The translations under genes were made by a program, and so were the position numbers. Shown one piece after another: positions 48,933-59,002 of a stretch of DNA of 64,000 nt (position 1 is the first letter of the stretch; each line of letters opens with the position of its first letter). Source of the stretch: JAOUJD01 sp963841815 (GTDB lineage: Bacteria; Pseudomonadota; Gammaproteobacteria; Burkholderiales; Burkholderiaceae_F). Location: contig CAWJEE010000013.1 in the NCBI GenBank assembly GCA_963841815.1, forward strand, positions 62,001 to 126,000. Reading direction: 5' to 3'. The notes under the pieces are model-generated. The model saw only the letters and a program-made list of their open reading frames with translations. It was not told where the DNA came from and did no database searches.

Positions 48933-50062
48933 CGACGATTCCCGCCGCCAACGCAACCGGGCGCGACGTCGCGCTCGAGAACATCAACGTCCTCGGCTTC
49001 GACGCGATGCCGACCCCGGCCGCCGTGCACGCCGCGGCGCCCCTGACGCCCGCGGCCGCGCACACGGTCGAGGCCGGCCGGGCCGCGCTGCGCGCGATCC
49101 TCGAGCGCCGGGACCCGCGGCCGTTCATCGTGGTCGGTCCCTGTTCGATCCACGATCCGGCCGCCGCGCTGGACTATGCAGCGCGGCTGAAGGCGCTCGC
49201 CGGGGAAGTCGCGGAGCAGCTCTTCATCGTGATGCGCGTGTACTTCGAGAAGCCGCGCACGTCGACCGGCTGGAAAGGCTACGTCAACGATCCGCGGATG
49301 GACGACTCCTTCCACATCGAAGAGGGCATCACCGCCGCGCGTCGCCTGCTGGTCCAACTCGCGGAGATGGGCCTGCCGACCGGCTCCGAAGCGCTCGATC
49401 CGATGTCCCCGCAGTACCTCGCGGACCTGATCAGCTGGTACGCGATCGGCGCGCGCACGACCGAGTCGCAGACGCACCGCGAGATGGCGAGCGGACTGTC
49501 GACCCCGGTCGGCTTCAAGAACGGCACGGACGGCGGGCTCGACGTCGCGGTCAACGCGATCCAGTCCGCGGCTCACCCGCACAGCTTCCTCGGCATCAAC
49601 GCCGAGGGGCGCACGGCGATCGTCCGCACGCGCGGCAACGCGTACGGACACCTCGTGCTGCGCGGCGGCGGCGGCCGTCCCAACTACGACACCGTCAGCG
49701 TGAAGCTGGCCGAGCGATCGCTGCAGAAGGCGAAGCTGCCGGCCAGCATCGTCATCGACTGCTCGCACGCGAACTCGCTCAAGGATCCGTCGCTGCAGCC
49801 GCTCGTCCTGATGGACTGCGTGCACCAGATCAAGGAAGGGTCGCAGGCGATCGTCGGCATGATGATCGAGAGCCATCTGCACGCCGGCAACCAGCCGATC
49901 CCCGCGAACCTCGCGGACTTGAAGTACGGCGTGTCGGTGACCGACGCCTGCATCGACTGGGAGACGACGCGCGGCGTGCTCCTGCGTGCGCGCGATGAGC
50001 TGGCACCCGTGATCGAGGCCAGGCGCCGCATCGAGGGTAAGACCGAGTTCGCTCCAGGCTGA
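48929..50062 (+). CDS. aroG: 3-deoxy-7-phosphoheptulonate (DAHP) synthase, class I
   Basis: First enzyme of the shikimate pathway; condenses PEP and erythrose 4-phosphate. 377 residues. It shows FIVVGPCSIHDPAAALDYA near 68, KPRTSTGWKGYVNDP near 110, GARTTESQTHREMASGLS near 175, and metal/substrate blocks DCSHANSLKD near 285 and MIESHLHAGNQP near 312. The AroF/AroG/AroH feedback type cannot be told by eye. Translationally coupled to the aminotransferase, which fits aromatic amino-acid metabolism. Confidence 0.93.
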   Translation: MTTIPAANATGRDVALENINVLGFDAMPTPAAVHAAAPLTPAAAHTVEAGRAALRAILERRDPRPFIVVGPCSIHDPAAALDYAARLKALAGEVAEQLFIVMRVYFEKPRTSTGWKGYVNDPRMDDSFHIEEGITAARRLLVQLAEMGLPTGSEALDPMSPQYLADLISWYAIGARTTESQTHREMASGLSTPVGFKNGTDGGLDVAVNAIQSAAHPHSFLGINAEGRTAIVRTRGNAYGHLVLRGGGGRPNYDTVSVKLAERSLQKAKLPASIVIDCSHANSLKDPSLQPLVLMDCVHQIKEGSQAIVGMMIESHLHAGNQPIPANLADLKYGVSVTDACIDWETTRGVLLRARDELAPVIEARRRIEGKTEFAPG

Positions 50063-50152
50063 GCTGCTTCCGTTCGGCCCAGGCGACGCCCCGTGGCCCC
50101 GCGGGCCCGGCGACGCACGGGGCCTGCGCCGCCGCGGCCGGCGAGTCTTCGG

Positions 50153-51550
50153 TCAGGGCGACGGCTGGTCGTCGGCGACCGGAGGCAGGAGCTGGACCGA
50201 CTGCTCGACCGGCAACGCCTCGACCGTCTTGAGCGCGCGATCCATCTGGCGCGTGCGCGTCTCCGCCTTCTCGATCGTGTTGGACGCCGCCTGCAACTGG
50301 TCCTTGACCCGCGCCAGCACCTCGCCGAACTTGCCGAACTCGGTCTTGACGGCACCCAGCACCTGCCACACCTCCGCGGAACGCTGCTCGATCGCGATGG
50401 TCCGGAAGCCCATCTGCAGGCTGTTGAGGATGGCGGCCAGCGTCGTCGGCCCGGTCACCACCACGCGCTGCTCGCGCTGCAGGTTGTCGACCAGCCCGGG
50501 GCGCCGCAGCACCTCCGCGTACAGCCCCTCGGTCGGCAGGAACAGCAGCGCGTAGTCGGTCGTGTGCGGGGGCTCGATGTACTTCTCCCGGATCCGGCGC
50601 GCCTCGAGCTTGATGCGGTTCTCGAGCGCGCGGCCTGCCTCCTCGACAGCTGGCAGATCGACGCGCTCCTGGGCCTGGTGCAGCCGCTCGTAGTCCTCGA
50701 TCGGGAACTTGGCGTCGATCGGCATCCAGCACGGCTGGCCGCGGCCCGGCAGCTTGATCGCGAACTCGACGCGGTCCTTCGAGCCCGGCCGGGTCGCGAC
50801 GTTCACGTCGTACTGCTCCTTCGTCAGCATCTGCTCGAGCAGCGCCCCCAGCTGCACCTCGCCGAAGCCGCCGCGCGTCTTCACGTTGGTCAGCACGCGC
50901 TTGAGGTCGCCCACGCCCGCCGCCAGCGTCTGCATCTCGCCGAGGCCCTTGTGCACCTGCTCGAGCCGCTCCGATACGAGCCGGAACGACTCGCCGAGGC
51001 GCGCCTCGAGGGTGCTCTGCAGCTTCTCCTCGACCGTCGCCCGCATCTGGTCGAGCTTGGTCTCGTTGCCCTGCTGCAGCGTGAGGAGCTGCGTCTGCAG
51101 CGTTGCTCGCACCTCGGCGAGGTTGTTCTGGATGCCGCGGCTCATGTCGGTGAGCTGCTGCTGCATCAGCGCCGAGAAGTCCTTCAGCTGCTTCGCGCTC
51201 TCTTCGCGGTTGGCTCGCGCCGCCGCTTGCGCCGCCTCGTTCACCTTCGCGACCTGCTCGCCGAAGCCGAGCAGCTGCTGCCCCTGCAGGCCGGCCACGC
51301 CGGTCATCTGCTGCGTCAGTCCGGACTGGACCTCGGCGAGCCGGGCGCTCACGTCGACCCGGACCTGCGCGGACGTGCTCTCCACCGCCGCGCGCAGTTC
51401 GCGCTCGAGTCGCTCGTTGTCCTGCGCGAGCGTGGCGAGGCGCGCGTCGAGTTCCGGCGTGCGGTCGCGGCGCACCGCGACGAGCAGCGCGATCAGCGCG
51501 AGCACCAGCGCCGCGCCGAGGACGGCCATCAGAAGCGTCGTTTCAGTCAT
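50153..51550 (-). CDS. rmuC: DNA recombination protein RmuC
   Basis: 465 residues. One N-terminal membrane helix (about 6-26), a long coiled coil (about 40-200), then the RmuC nuclease-like domain with GGFGEVQLGALLEQML near 225 and VEFAIKLPGRG / LPIDAKFPIEDYERL-type block (here CWMPIDAKFPIEDYERL) near 265-285, then DYALLFLPTEGLYAEVL near 335. Known to limit inversions at short repeats. Single gene, convergent with DAHP synthase. Confidence 0.93.
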   Translation of the reverse strand: MTETTLLMAVLGAALVLALIALLVAVRRDRTPELDARLATLAQDNERLERELRAAVESTSAQVRVDVSARLAEVQSGLTQQMTGVAGLQGQQLLGFGEQVAKVNEAAQAAARANREESAKQLKDFSALMQQQLTDMSRGIQNNLAEVRATLQTQLLTLQQGNETKLDQMRATVEEKLQSTLEARLGESFRLVSERLEQVHKGLGEMQTLAAGVGDLKRVLTNVKTRGGFGEVQLGALLEQMLTKEQYDVNVATRPGSKDRVEFAIKLPGRGQPCWMPIDAKFPIEDYERLHQAQERVDLPAVEEAGRALENRIKLEARRIREKYIEPPHTTDYALLFLPTEGLYAEVLRRPGLVDNLQREQRVVVTGPTTLAAILNSLQMGFRTIAIEQRSAEVWQVLGAVKTEFGKFGEVLARVKDQLQAASNTIEKAETRTRQMDRALKTVEALPVEQSVQLLPPVADDQPSP

Positions 51551-51635
51551 CTTGTCGATGATACGGGCGCCCGAGGCTCAGGCGACGAGCCGCGGCTGGA
51601 GCCGCTGGCCCGGGTTCGACGTAACCGCGCCCGCG

Positions 51636-52034
51636 TCAGCCGGCCTGGTTCCGCATCCAGTCGGCGGTCTGGAAGAACGCCTGCAGCAGCCGCACGCGCA
51701 GGTCCTCCGCGACGCCGCACTCGACCATCGCCTGGTTCATGCACGCGAGCCACTGGTCTCGTTCGCGCACGCCGATGGCGAACGGCAGGTGGCGGGCACG
51801 CAGGCGCGGGTGTCCGAAGCGCGCGATGTAGAGATCGGGCCCGCCCAGCCAGCCGCTGAGGAACCAGTACAGCTTGTCCCGCGCATCGGTGAGATCCGAG
51901 CCGTGCGCACGGCGCAGGTCCGCGTACTCCCGCTCGAGGTCCATCAGGTCGTAGAACCGGTCGACGAGCGCTCGCACCGCCGCATCGCCGCCGAGGCGCT
52001 CGTACGGCGTGGTTGCAGGCGGCACCTCGTTCAC
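51636..52034 (-). CDS. Truncated haemoglobin, group II (HbO type)
   Basis: 132 residues. PYERLGGDAAVRALVDRFYDLM at the start (read as YERLGG), KLYWFLSGWLGGPDLYIARFGHPRLRARHLPF in the middle, with the proximal histidine in this region, and the group II tryptophan in DQWLACMNQAM. Binds O2 or NO. The start is GTG 52034, whose GTGA overlaps the stop of the 568-residue upstream gene, so the two are co-translated. Confidence 0.88.
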   Translation of the reverse strand: MNEVPPATTPYERLGGDAAVRALVDRFYDLMDLEREYADLRRAHGSDLTDARDKLYWFLSGWLGGPDLYIARFGHPRLRARHLPFAIGVRERDQWLACMNQAMVECGVAEDLRVRLLQAFFQTADWMRNQAG

Positions 52035-53737
52035 GGAGTTCCCTTCGGCCGGACGCCGGTCGCCGCCAGAAGGTCCGCGAGCTCGCGGAAGAACCGCGGA
52101 TGCGCCGCGGCGCTGCGCGCATACGGCGCTTCCTGCATCGCTCCCTTCGACAGCAGCATGGCGCCGAGCGCGAGGCGTTCCGCGCGCGGCCATGAGGTCC
52201 AGCCCGGCAGCGCGGTGACGAGCGGCGCGAGCCGTTCGAACGCCGATCGTTCGGAAGCGGCGCGTCGAGGCAGTCGCAGGCCACACGCCTGCGCGACCTC
52301 GGCGGCCAGCGCGCGCGCTCCGTCCTGGCGCGACCAGTGCGGCTGGACGGCGAGCTGCCGCGCCACCACCGTTCCGAGGCGGTCGAGCGAAGCCTCGTCG
52401 AAGGCGTCCGCGTCGTCCCAGTCCGGGAGGTCGAGCACGAGGTCGCCCCGCGCAAGTTGCCGCAGCGTCGCCGCCGGGCTGCGCCCGCCATCGCACTGCA
52501 GCCGCGCTGCTTCGACCTCCGCGAGCCGCCGGTGCTCCGTCGAGGTCGGGCGGAATCCGAGGCGGTAGTAGAACCAGTAGGCGCCGCTCGCGATCGCTTC
52601 CGCATTGCCGGCGCCGAACTGGTATCCGTTGACGATGAAGCGGCGCACACCGAACAGGCTGCGGAACGCACGCAGCGTCTGCGCCCACAGGTACGTCGCC
52701 TCGCTGCCGCGGAAGGGATCGAACACGTTGATGCCGGTGTTGGCCTGCCGGAACAGGGGCGACACGCCGCCGTACCCGATCGGCACGCCATTGGACAGCA
52801 GCACGTAACCGTAGTTGGCCTCGAGCAGCAGGCGCTGCGCCGGCGGCACTCCGATCACCGCCAGTTGCACGCCTTCGCCGAGGTCAGCCAGATACACCTC
52901 GTCCGGGTTCGCCTGGTTCATCGCATGCACTTCACGGCAACGCGCCGCCAGCGCCGAGCGGGCGACGTCAATGACGCGCGCTGCGCGCCGGCGCGGCAGC
53001 CGCTCGATCGTGTCGAGCGGCGCCACCGCGTGGCGCGCGAGCGGATCGGACAAGCGGCGCAAGGCGGTGCGCAACACCGGCGCGCGCACCTCGATCCGGT
53101 TCAGCGTCACGCTGCGCGGGGAGCGGTTCAGTCGCCACCGGACCGGCACCTCCGCCTCATCCCACGCCGTTGCGAATCCGCTCCGCTTGGCCGCGGGCAG
53201 GGCGGCGCCAGCCTTCAGCAGCCACTGCAGTGTCGAGGCGGCGTCGCGCCGCTGTGCGAGCGCCACCCAGCGGCGCGTCGGCATGCCGACGCCGAACGAC
53301 TCGCGCTCGACGTCGGTCAGGACCCGCGCGATCAGCTCATCGAGCCGCGCCGGGTCTTCGACATTGGACCAGTCGAGTTCGATCGCGGCGGGATCGTCCC
53401 CGCAGACCAGCGCGGCGATCGGGTGCGCGATCGCATAGCGCGACACGCTGCCGGCGATCCCGGTGTTCGCGAAGGCTGCCTGCCCGACGGCACCGAGCAA
53501 AGCGACCCGCCGGGGAATGCCGTTCAGCTGTTCGATGGCCCATGACCGCACCTGCGCCGAACCGGGAAACGCGACGAGGAACAGCAGGTCTTCGTGATAC
53601 GCCGAAAGCAGCGCCGGGGTCCGCAGCTCCTGCGCGGCCAGCGCGGCGAGCAGGCGTTCCTTGCCCGCCTCCGCGGCCGCGCCGAATGTCGAGCGAACCC
53701 GACGCAGCTCGCGCTGGAGCGCGACGGAAGAGGTCAT
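52031..53737 (-). CDS. Unrecognised ~568-residue protein, paralogue of the gene at 59003
   Basis: No family recognised. Residues about 1-330 are helical, with HEDLLFLVAFP near 48, NTGIAGSVSRYAIAHPIAAL near 92 and a repeat of acidic/Arg-rich segments. Residues about 330-440 contain a GNAT-like stretch: NGVPIGYGGVSPLFR, then INVFDPFRGSEATYLWAQ, GYQFGAGNAEAIASGAYWFY and RLGFRPTS. The end (APLVTALPGWTSWPRAERLA) also matches the paralogue. Intact, with no signal peptide or membrane segment. It overlaps the downstream truncated haemoglobin, so a stress- or gas-related role is possible but speculative. Confidence 0.65.
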   Translation of the reverse strand: MTSSVALQRELRRVRSTFGAAAEAGKERLLAALAAQELRTPALLSAYHEDLLFLVAFPGSAQVRSWAIEQLNGIPRRVALLGAVGQAAFANTGIAGSVSRYAIAHPIAALVCGDDPAAIELDWSNVEDPARLDELIARVLTDVERESFGVGMPTRRWVALAQRRDAASTLQWLLKAGAALPAAKRSGFATAWDEAEVPVRWRLNRSPRSVTLNRIEVRAPVLRTALRRLSDPLARHAVAPLDTIERLPRRRAARVIDVARSALAARCREVHAMNQANPDEVYLADLGEGVQLAVIGVPPAQRLLLEANYGYVLLSNGVPIGYGGVSPLFRQANTGINVFDPFRGSEATYLWAQTLRAFRSLFGVRRFIVNGYQFGAGNAEAIASGAYWFYYRLGFRPTSTEHRRLAEVEAARLQCDGGRSPAATLRQLARGDLVLDLPDWDDADAFDEASLDRLGTVVARQLAVQPHWSRQDGARALAAEVAQACGLRLPRRAASERSAFERLAPLVTALPGWTSWPRAERLALGAMLLSKGAMQEAPYARSAAAHPRFFRELADLLAATGVRPKGTP

Positions 53738-53802
53738 GGCGACTCCGGATCGGAAACGACAGCGATCATTGGATGCGTGCGTTGCGCCGTCAACCGGACG
53801 GA

Positions 53803-56312
53803 TCAGGCTTCGCGCAGCGTCGCGAGCGGCGGCGTGTTCAGCACACCGCGCAGGCCGAACCAGCCGCCGAGCAGGCGCCGCCAGCGCCCCGCCGCCGATG
53901 CCGGACACGAACACCCACGGCGACACGACGTAGTCGAACTCGAACGCGTAGCGCGTCAGCGCCCAGCCGATGCCGCTCGCGCCGGCCGCCGCCAGGAAGC
54001 CCGCGAGCCCGCCGATGCAGATCATCTCGGCCACCTGCGCCCGCGACAGTTGCTGCCGCGAGGCTCCGAGCGCGCGCAGCAGTCCTGCTTCGCGCACGCG
54101 TTCGTCGCGGCTCGACGCCAGCGCGGCGTAGAGCACGAGCACGCCGGCCGCCAGGGTGAACACGAACAGGAACTCGACGGCGGCGACGACCTGGTCGATC
54201 ACCGCCTGCACCTGGCGGAACACGGCAGTCGTGTCGACCACGGTCAGGTTGGGAAACTCGCGCAGCAGGTCCCCCGAGAGCGCCGCGCGCGCGCGGCGGG
54301 CAGGTGGAACGCCGTGATGAAGCTCGCGGGTTTGTCGGCCAGCAGCGACGGCGGCATGATCACGAAGAAGTTGGCGCGCATCGAGTCCCAGTTCACCTTG
54401 CGCAGGCTCGTGATGCGCGCCGTGACGCGCTGCCCGACGATGTCGAAGGTCATCGCGTCGCCGATCTTCAGCCCGAGCGTGTCGGCGATGCCCACCTCGA
54501 TCGACAGCTCGTCGCTGCCGTCGCGGAACCAGCGACCCGCGGTGATGCGGTTGTGCGTCGGCGCGTCCGTCGCGTACGAGAGGTTGAACTCGCGGTCGAC
54601 CAGGCGCTGCGCGCGATCGCCGCTGTAGTTCTCGGGACCGACCGGCCGGCCGTTCACCTCGACCAGGCGGCCGCGCACCATCGGATTGATCGGTGCGTCG
54701 ACGCCGGCCGCGCGCAGGCGCGCGCCCAGCGCGCGCAACCTGGTCAGGCTGGATGTTGACGATGAACCGGTTGGGCGCGTCGGGCGGCGCGGAGTTGCGC
54801 CACGCGTTGACGAGGTCGGTCCGCGTCACGGTCAGCAGCAGCAGCGCCATCAGGCCCACGGCCAGCGAGACCAGCTGCACCACGGTGGCCGCGGGCCGCC
54901 GCTGCACCGCCGCCAGTGCGAAGCGCCAGGAAATGCCGAGCTTGCCGGTCATGGCGCGCAGCGGCTTCAGCAACTGCAGCGCGAGCCACGCGACGAGCGC
55001 GAACACCACCAGTCCGATCGCGAACCCGCCCGCGGTCAGCGCTCCGATCTTCAGGTCATCCGCCGACCACAGCAACAGCGCGAAGAACCCGACGAGCCCG
55101 ACGAGGTAGCCGAGCGCCGCGCGGCCGGTCGGCAGCCCGATGTCCTTGCGCAGCACGCGCAGCGGCGGCACCTGCCGCAGCTGGGCGAGTGGCGGCAGCG
55201 CGAAACCGAGCAGCAGCACCAGTCCGCACGCGAAACCCTGCACCGCCGGCAGCAGCGAAGGCAACGGCAGCGTGGTGCTGATCAGCGAACCCAGCATCGC
55301 GAGCAGGCCGAAGTGGAACGCATAGCCGGCCAGCATCCCCACCACGCACGCCACCAGGCCGACCACGAGGAACTCCAGCGCAAACAGCCGGAAGATGTCC
55401 GCCTGCGCGAGGCCGAGGCAACGCATCATGGCGCACGAGTCGAGGTGCCGCAGCGAGAACCGGCGCGCGCCCGTCGCCACGGCCACCGCGGCGATCATCG
55501 CCGCGAGCAGCGCGACGAGCGCGAGGAAACGCTGCGCGCGTTCGAGCGTGCGCTGCATCTCCGGGCGTCCGCCCTCGAGGCTTTCGAGCCGCTGGCCGCG
55601 CGCCAGCTGCTTGTCCAGCGTCGCGCCGAAGGCGCGGACGGCCTCGCGCTCGCCCGCCATCAGCAGGCGATACGTGACGCGGCTGCCGGTGGCGATCAGC
55701 TGCGTCGCCGGCAGGTCCGCGACGTTCAGCATCACGCGCGGCGCGAAGTTGATGAACTGCGCGCCGCGGTCGGGCTCGATCGCGATGATCCGCGCGATGC
55801 GGAACGAGGCTTCGCCGAGCTTGATGCGGTCGCCGACGCTCGCGCCGATCGACTGCAACAGTTGCGTGTCGACCCAGACGTCGCCTTGCAGCGGCACGTC
55901 CGCCGTCGGCGCATCGGCGGCGCCCGGCGCCTCGCTCACGCGCAGCCGGCCACGCAACGGGTAGCCAGGCGGAGACGGCCTTCACGGCGGCGAGCGCGTT
56001 GCGGTCTCCGTCCTTCTCGCTCAGCGCCATGCTGGGAAAGACGACCGTGCCCGCGGTCTGCAGGCCCGCGGCCCGCGCACGCGCGCCGAGCGCGGCGTCG
56101 ATCGGCGAGTCCGAACTCAGCACGAGGTCGGCGCCGAGCAACTGCGACGCATCGCGCTCGAGCCCGAGCCGGATGCGATCGACCAGGAAGCCGACGCTGG
56201 TGACCGCGGCCACGGCCGTCACCAGGGCCGCGGCCAGCAGCCGCAGCTCGCCGGCGCGCCAGTCGCGCGCGGTCATGCGTAAGGCCTGTCGAAACAGGTG
56301 GGACCAGGTCAT
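53803..56312 (-). CDS. FtsX/YbbP-type ABC transporter permease (about four frameshifts)
   Basis: About 835 residues once the breaks are joined. The N-terminus RMTARDWRAGELRLLAAALV and the two membrane bundles (FLALVALLAAMIAAVAVATGARRFSLRHLDS; then ATVVQLVSLAVGLMALLLL) match the YbbP family, usually paired with a YbbA ATPase for lipoprotein- or envelope-related work. No ATPase gene adjoins it here. Frame breaks lie near 55967, 54765, 54295 and 53890; three are +1, one is +2 or -1. The true C-terminus reads LLGGWFGLRGVLNTPPLATLREA in short pieces to a stop at 53803-53805. ATG 56351 is an alternative start. Confidence 0.78.
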
Positions 56313-56458
56313 CGGGGAAGGGGCATCCGGAGGGCGCAGGAAGTATGACATCCGCCCGGGAGGCGGGCTTCGCGACGCGGTTCCGGGATTACCCGTTCAC
56401 TGGCAGCGCGGCCGCCCGAGGGCTGCGCGAGCCGCCGGGCCGTCGCGCCCTCAGGCAG

Positions 56459-57613
56459 TCATCGCGACGCCGCCGACAGCTCGGCGCGGGTCGGCGCGAG
56501 CGTGGCGGCGTGGACGCCGAGGTCGGCGATGGTCGCCCGGCACCGGCTCGCCGTCGAACAGCGCGGCGGCCATGCGCGACACGGCGGGCGCGGTCTGGAT
56601 GCCGTGACCGCCCTGCCCGGCCAGCCAGAAGAAGTGCGGGACGCGCGGATCGAAGCCGACCACGAGGAGCCTGTCGTCGACGAACGACCGCAGCCCCGCC
56701 CAGCGCGCGACGATGCGCGGCACCTGCAGCGTCGTCGCCCGGCTCAGCCGGTCCACGACCACGGCGATGTCGTATTCGTCGGGCTGCGCGTCGCACGGCG
56801 CCGATGGCGTCTCGTCGGCCGGCGAGGCGAGGATCCGGCCCGCGTCCGGCTTGAAGTACCACTGCTCGTCGATGTCGAACACAGCGGGCCAGCGACCGAT
56901 GTCGACGCCGGCCGGCGGATCGAACGTGATCGCCGTGCGCCGCATGGGCACCAGCCCGATCGGCTTCGCACCCGCGAGCCTGCCGATCTCGTCGGCCCAC
57001 GCGCCCGCCGCGTTGACCACCCGGCCGGCGCGGAACTCGCCGGCGGAGGTGGATGCGCGCCACGCGCCGCCGGCCCATTCGAGCGCCCGCACCTCGGCGT
57101 TGTTCACGAGGGTGCCGCCGCGCGCCGCGAACAGGCGCAGGTAGCCACGGTGCAGCGCGTCGACGTCGATGTCCATCGCGTCGGGTTCGAGCAGCCCGGC
57201 CGCCACCTGGCCAGGGGCGAAGCACCCGACCCGCGCGCGCACTGCGTCCTCCGTCAACCACGCGAGGTTGCCCACGAGACCGGCGCAGTCGTCGGCGGTC
57301 TGCCGCAGCTTCGGCACCTGCGATTCCGTCGCGACCAGCAGCGCTCCACGCGGCGCCACGCAGCGGCGTCGGCGCGAACCCCGCCGGCGGGTGCTGCAGG
57401 AACGTCCTGCTCGCGCGGGACAGCGCGCGCTTCACCTCGGCTGCCGTAGGTCTCGGTGAACAGCGCGGCCGAGCGGCCGGTCGTGTGGTAGCCGGGCTGG
57501 CGCTCGCGTTCGAGCAGCAGCACGCGCGATCCGGCGGCGATCTCCGCCGCGATGGAAGCGCCGGCAATGCCGGCGCCGATGACGATGACGTCCGTGGTTT
57601 CGACCGGGGGCAT
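56459..57613 (-). CDS. FAD-dependent oxidoreductase, DAO/glycine-oxidase type (three frameshifts)
   Basis: About 384 residues. FAD motif VIVIGAGIAGASIAAEIA at the N-terminus, RQPGYHTTGRSAALF near 37, ALHRGYLRLFAARGGTLVNNAEV near 150, VVNAAGAWADEIGRLAGA near 190, and the second FAD-site FWLAGQGGHGIQTAPAV near 335. D-amino-acid oxidase superfamily; substrate unknown. +1 shifts lie near 57455, 57362 and 56533. The real end reads IADLGVHAATLAPTRAELSA to the stop at 56459-56461. It follows the BMP-family binding protein gene on the same strand, about 110 bp away. Confidence 0.78.
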
Positions 57614-57721
57614 GGCGCGAAGCTTACTTCGACGGCCGCCCCGCCCAATGGCGACGGCACGTCGTCGCCCGCAGATCCGCACGGGAATCATCATCGCCAC
57701 GACGGCCGCGCACAAGCCGGG

Positions 57722-58860
57722 CTACTTGCCTCCGACCGGAACCTTCCCGACCACGCCTTCGACGTAGTAGTCCATCTTCGACAACTGCTCGTCGCTCAGC
57801 GCGCCGCTCTCGACGACGACCTTGCCGTCGTTCGTGCGGACCGGGGCGGCGAACGGGTGGAAGGCGCCCTTGCGCAGCTCGTCCTCGCGCGCCTTCACCG
57901 CGTCGACCACGTCCTTCGGCAGCTTGTCCGACAGGCCTTCGAGCTTGATCATGCCTTCGCGGATGCCGCCCCACACCGGCTCGACCTTCCACGTTCCATC
58001 GAGCGCCGCCTGTGCGCGCCGGGTGTAGTAGTCGCCCCAGTGATGCGTGACGGCCACCAGTTGCGCATTCGGCCCGAACTTGGCCATGTTGGAGTGGTAG
58101 GCAACGGCCATCTTGCCCTTCTCCTCGGCTGCGGCGACGGTCGCCGTCGAGTCCGTGTGGTGCGTCACGACGTCGGCGCCCTGCCCCATCAGCGCGCTGG
58201 CGGCGTCGCGCTCCTTGCCCGGGTCGTACCAGGTGTTGACCCATACGACGCGCACCTGCGCCTTGGGGTTCACGCTGCGCGCGCCGATCGCGAACGCGTT
58301 GATTCCCTGCAGGACCTCCGGGAATCGGAAACGCGGCGACGTAGCCGAGCGTGTTGGTCTTCGTCATCCGGCCGGCGATCATGCCCGGCGAGGTAGCGGC
58401 CTTCGTAGAACCGGGCGTTGTACGTGTTGACGTTCGCGGCGGTCTTGTAGCCGGTCGCGTGCTCGAACTTCACGTCCTTGAACTCCTCGGCCACCTTGAG
58501 CGTCGGGTTCATGAAGCCGAACGACGTCGTGAAGATCAGCTTGTGGCCCTGCTGCGCGAGGTCGCGGATCACGCGCTCCGCGTCGGCGCCTTCCGGCACC
58601 TTCTCGACGTAGGTCGACGTCACCTTGTCGCCGAGCGCCTTGAGCATCTCGCCGCGGCCCAGGTGGTGCTGCGAGGTCCAGCCGGCGTCGCCGACCGGGC
58701 TGACGTACACGAACCCGACCTTCAGCGGCTCCGGCGCCGCGGGCGCCGCCGCGGCCTTCGGCGCTTCGGCCTTCGGTGCGGGCGGCGCCTCCTGCTTGCC
58801 GCAGGCGGCCGCGAGCACGGCGATCAACGTCATGGCGACGAGTCTGGCGGAGGCGTGCAT
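57722..58860 (-). CDS. BMP-family ABC transporter substrate-binding lipoprotein (two frameshifts)
   Basis: About 379 residues. The signal peptide MTLIAVLAAAC gives a lipobox LAAAC (Cys near 20), followed by a Pro/Ala linker. The PnrA/BMP fold blocks are VGFVYVSPVGDAGWTSQHHLG near 48, IFTTSFGFMNPTLKVAEEF near 110, GADVVTHHTDSTATV near 235 and VEPVWGGIREGMIKL near 305. Such proteins bind nucleosides, or sometimes thiamine or amino-acid derivatives. +1 shifts near 58394 and 58325. Its presumed permeases and ATPase lie at 60.7-64 kb, separated by one opposite-strand gene. Confidence 0.85.
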
Positions 58861-59002
58861 CGGTTTCCCCGTGATCGATGGTCTTCTGAAGCGCGAAATT
58901 CTACGGGAGCGTGATCCCGCATCGCGTTGCCCTCGCCCGTTCGGGCTTACATTGCGGACCACGCTGCCGGCCACCCCGAACTTCACACCGGAAAACGCAC
59001 CC

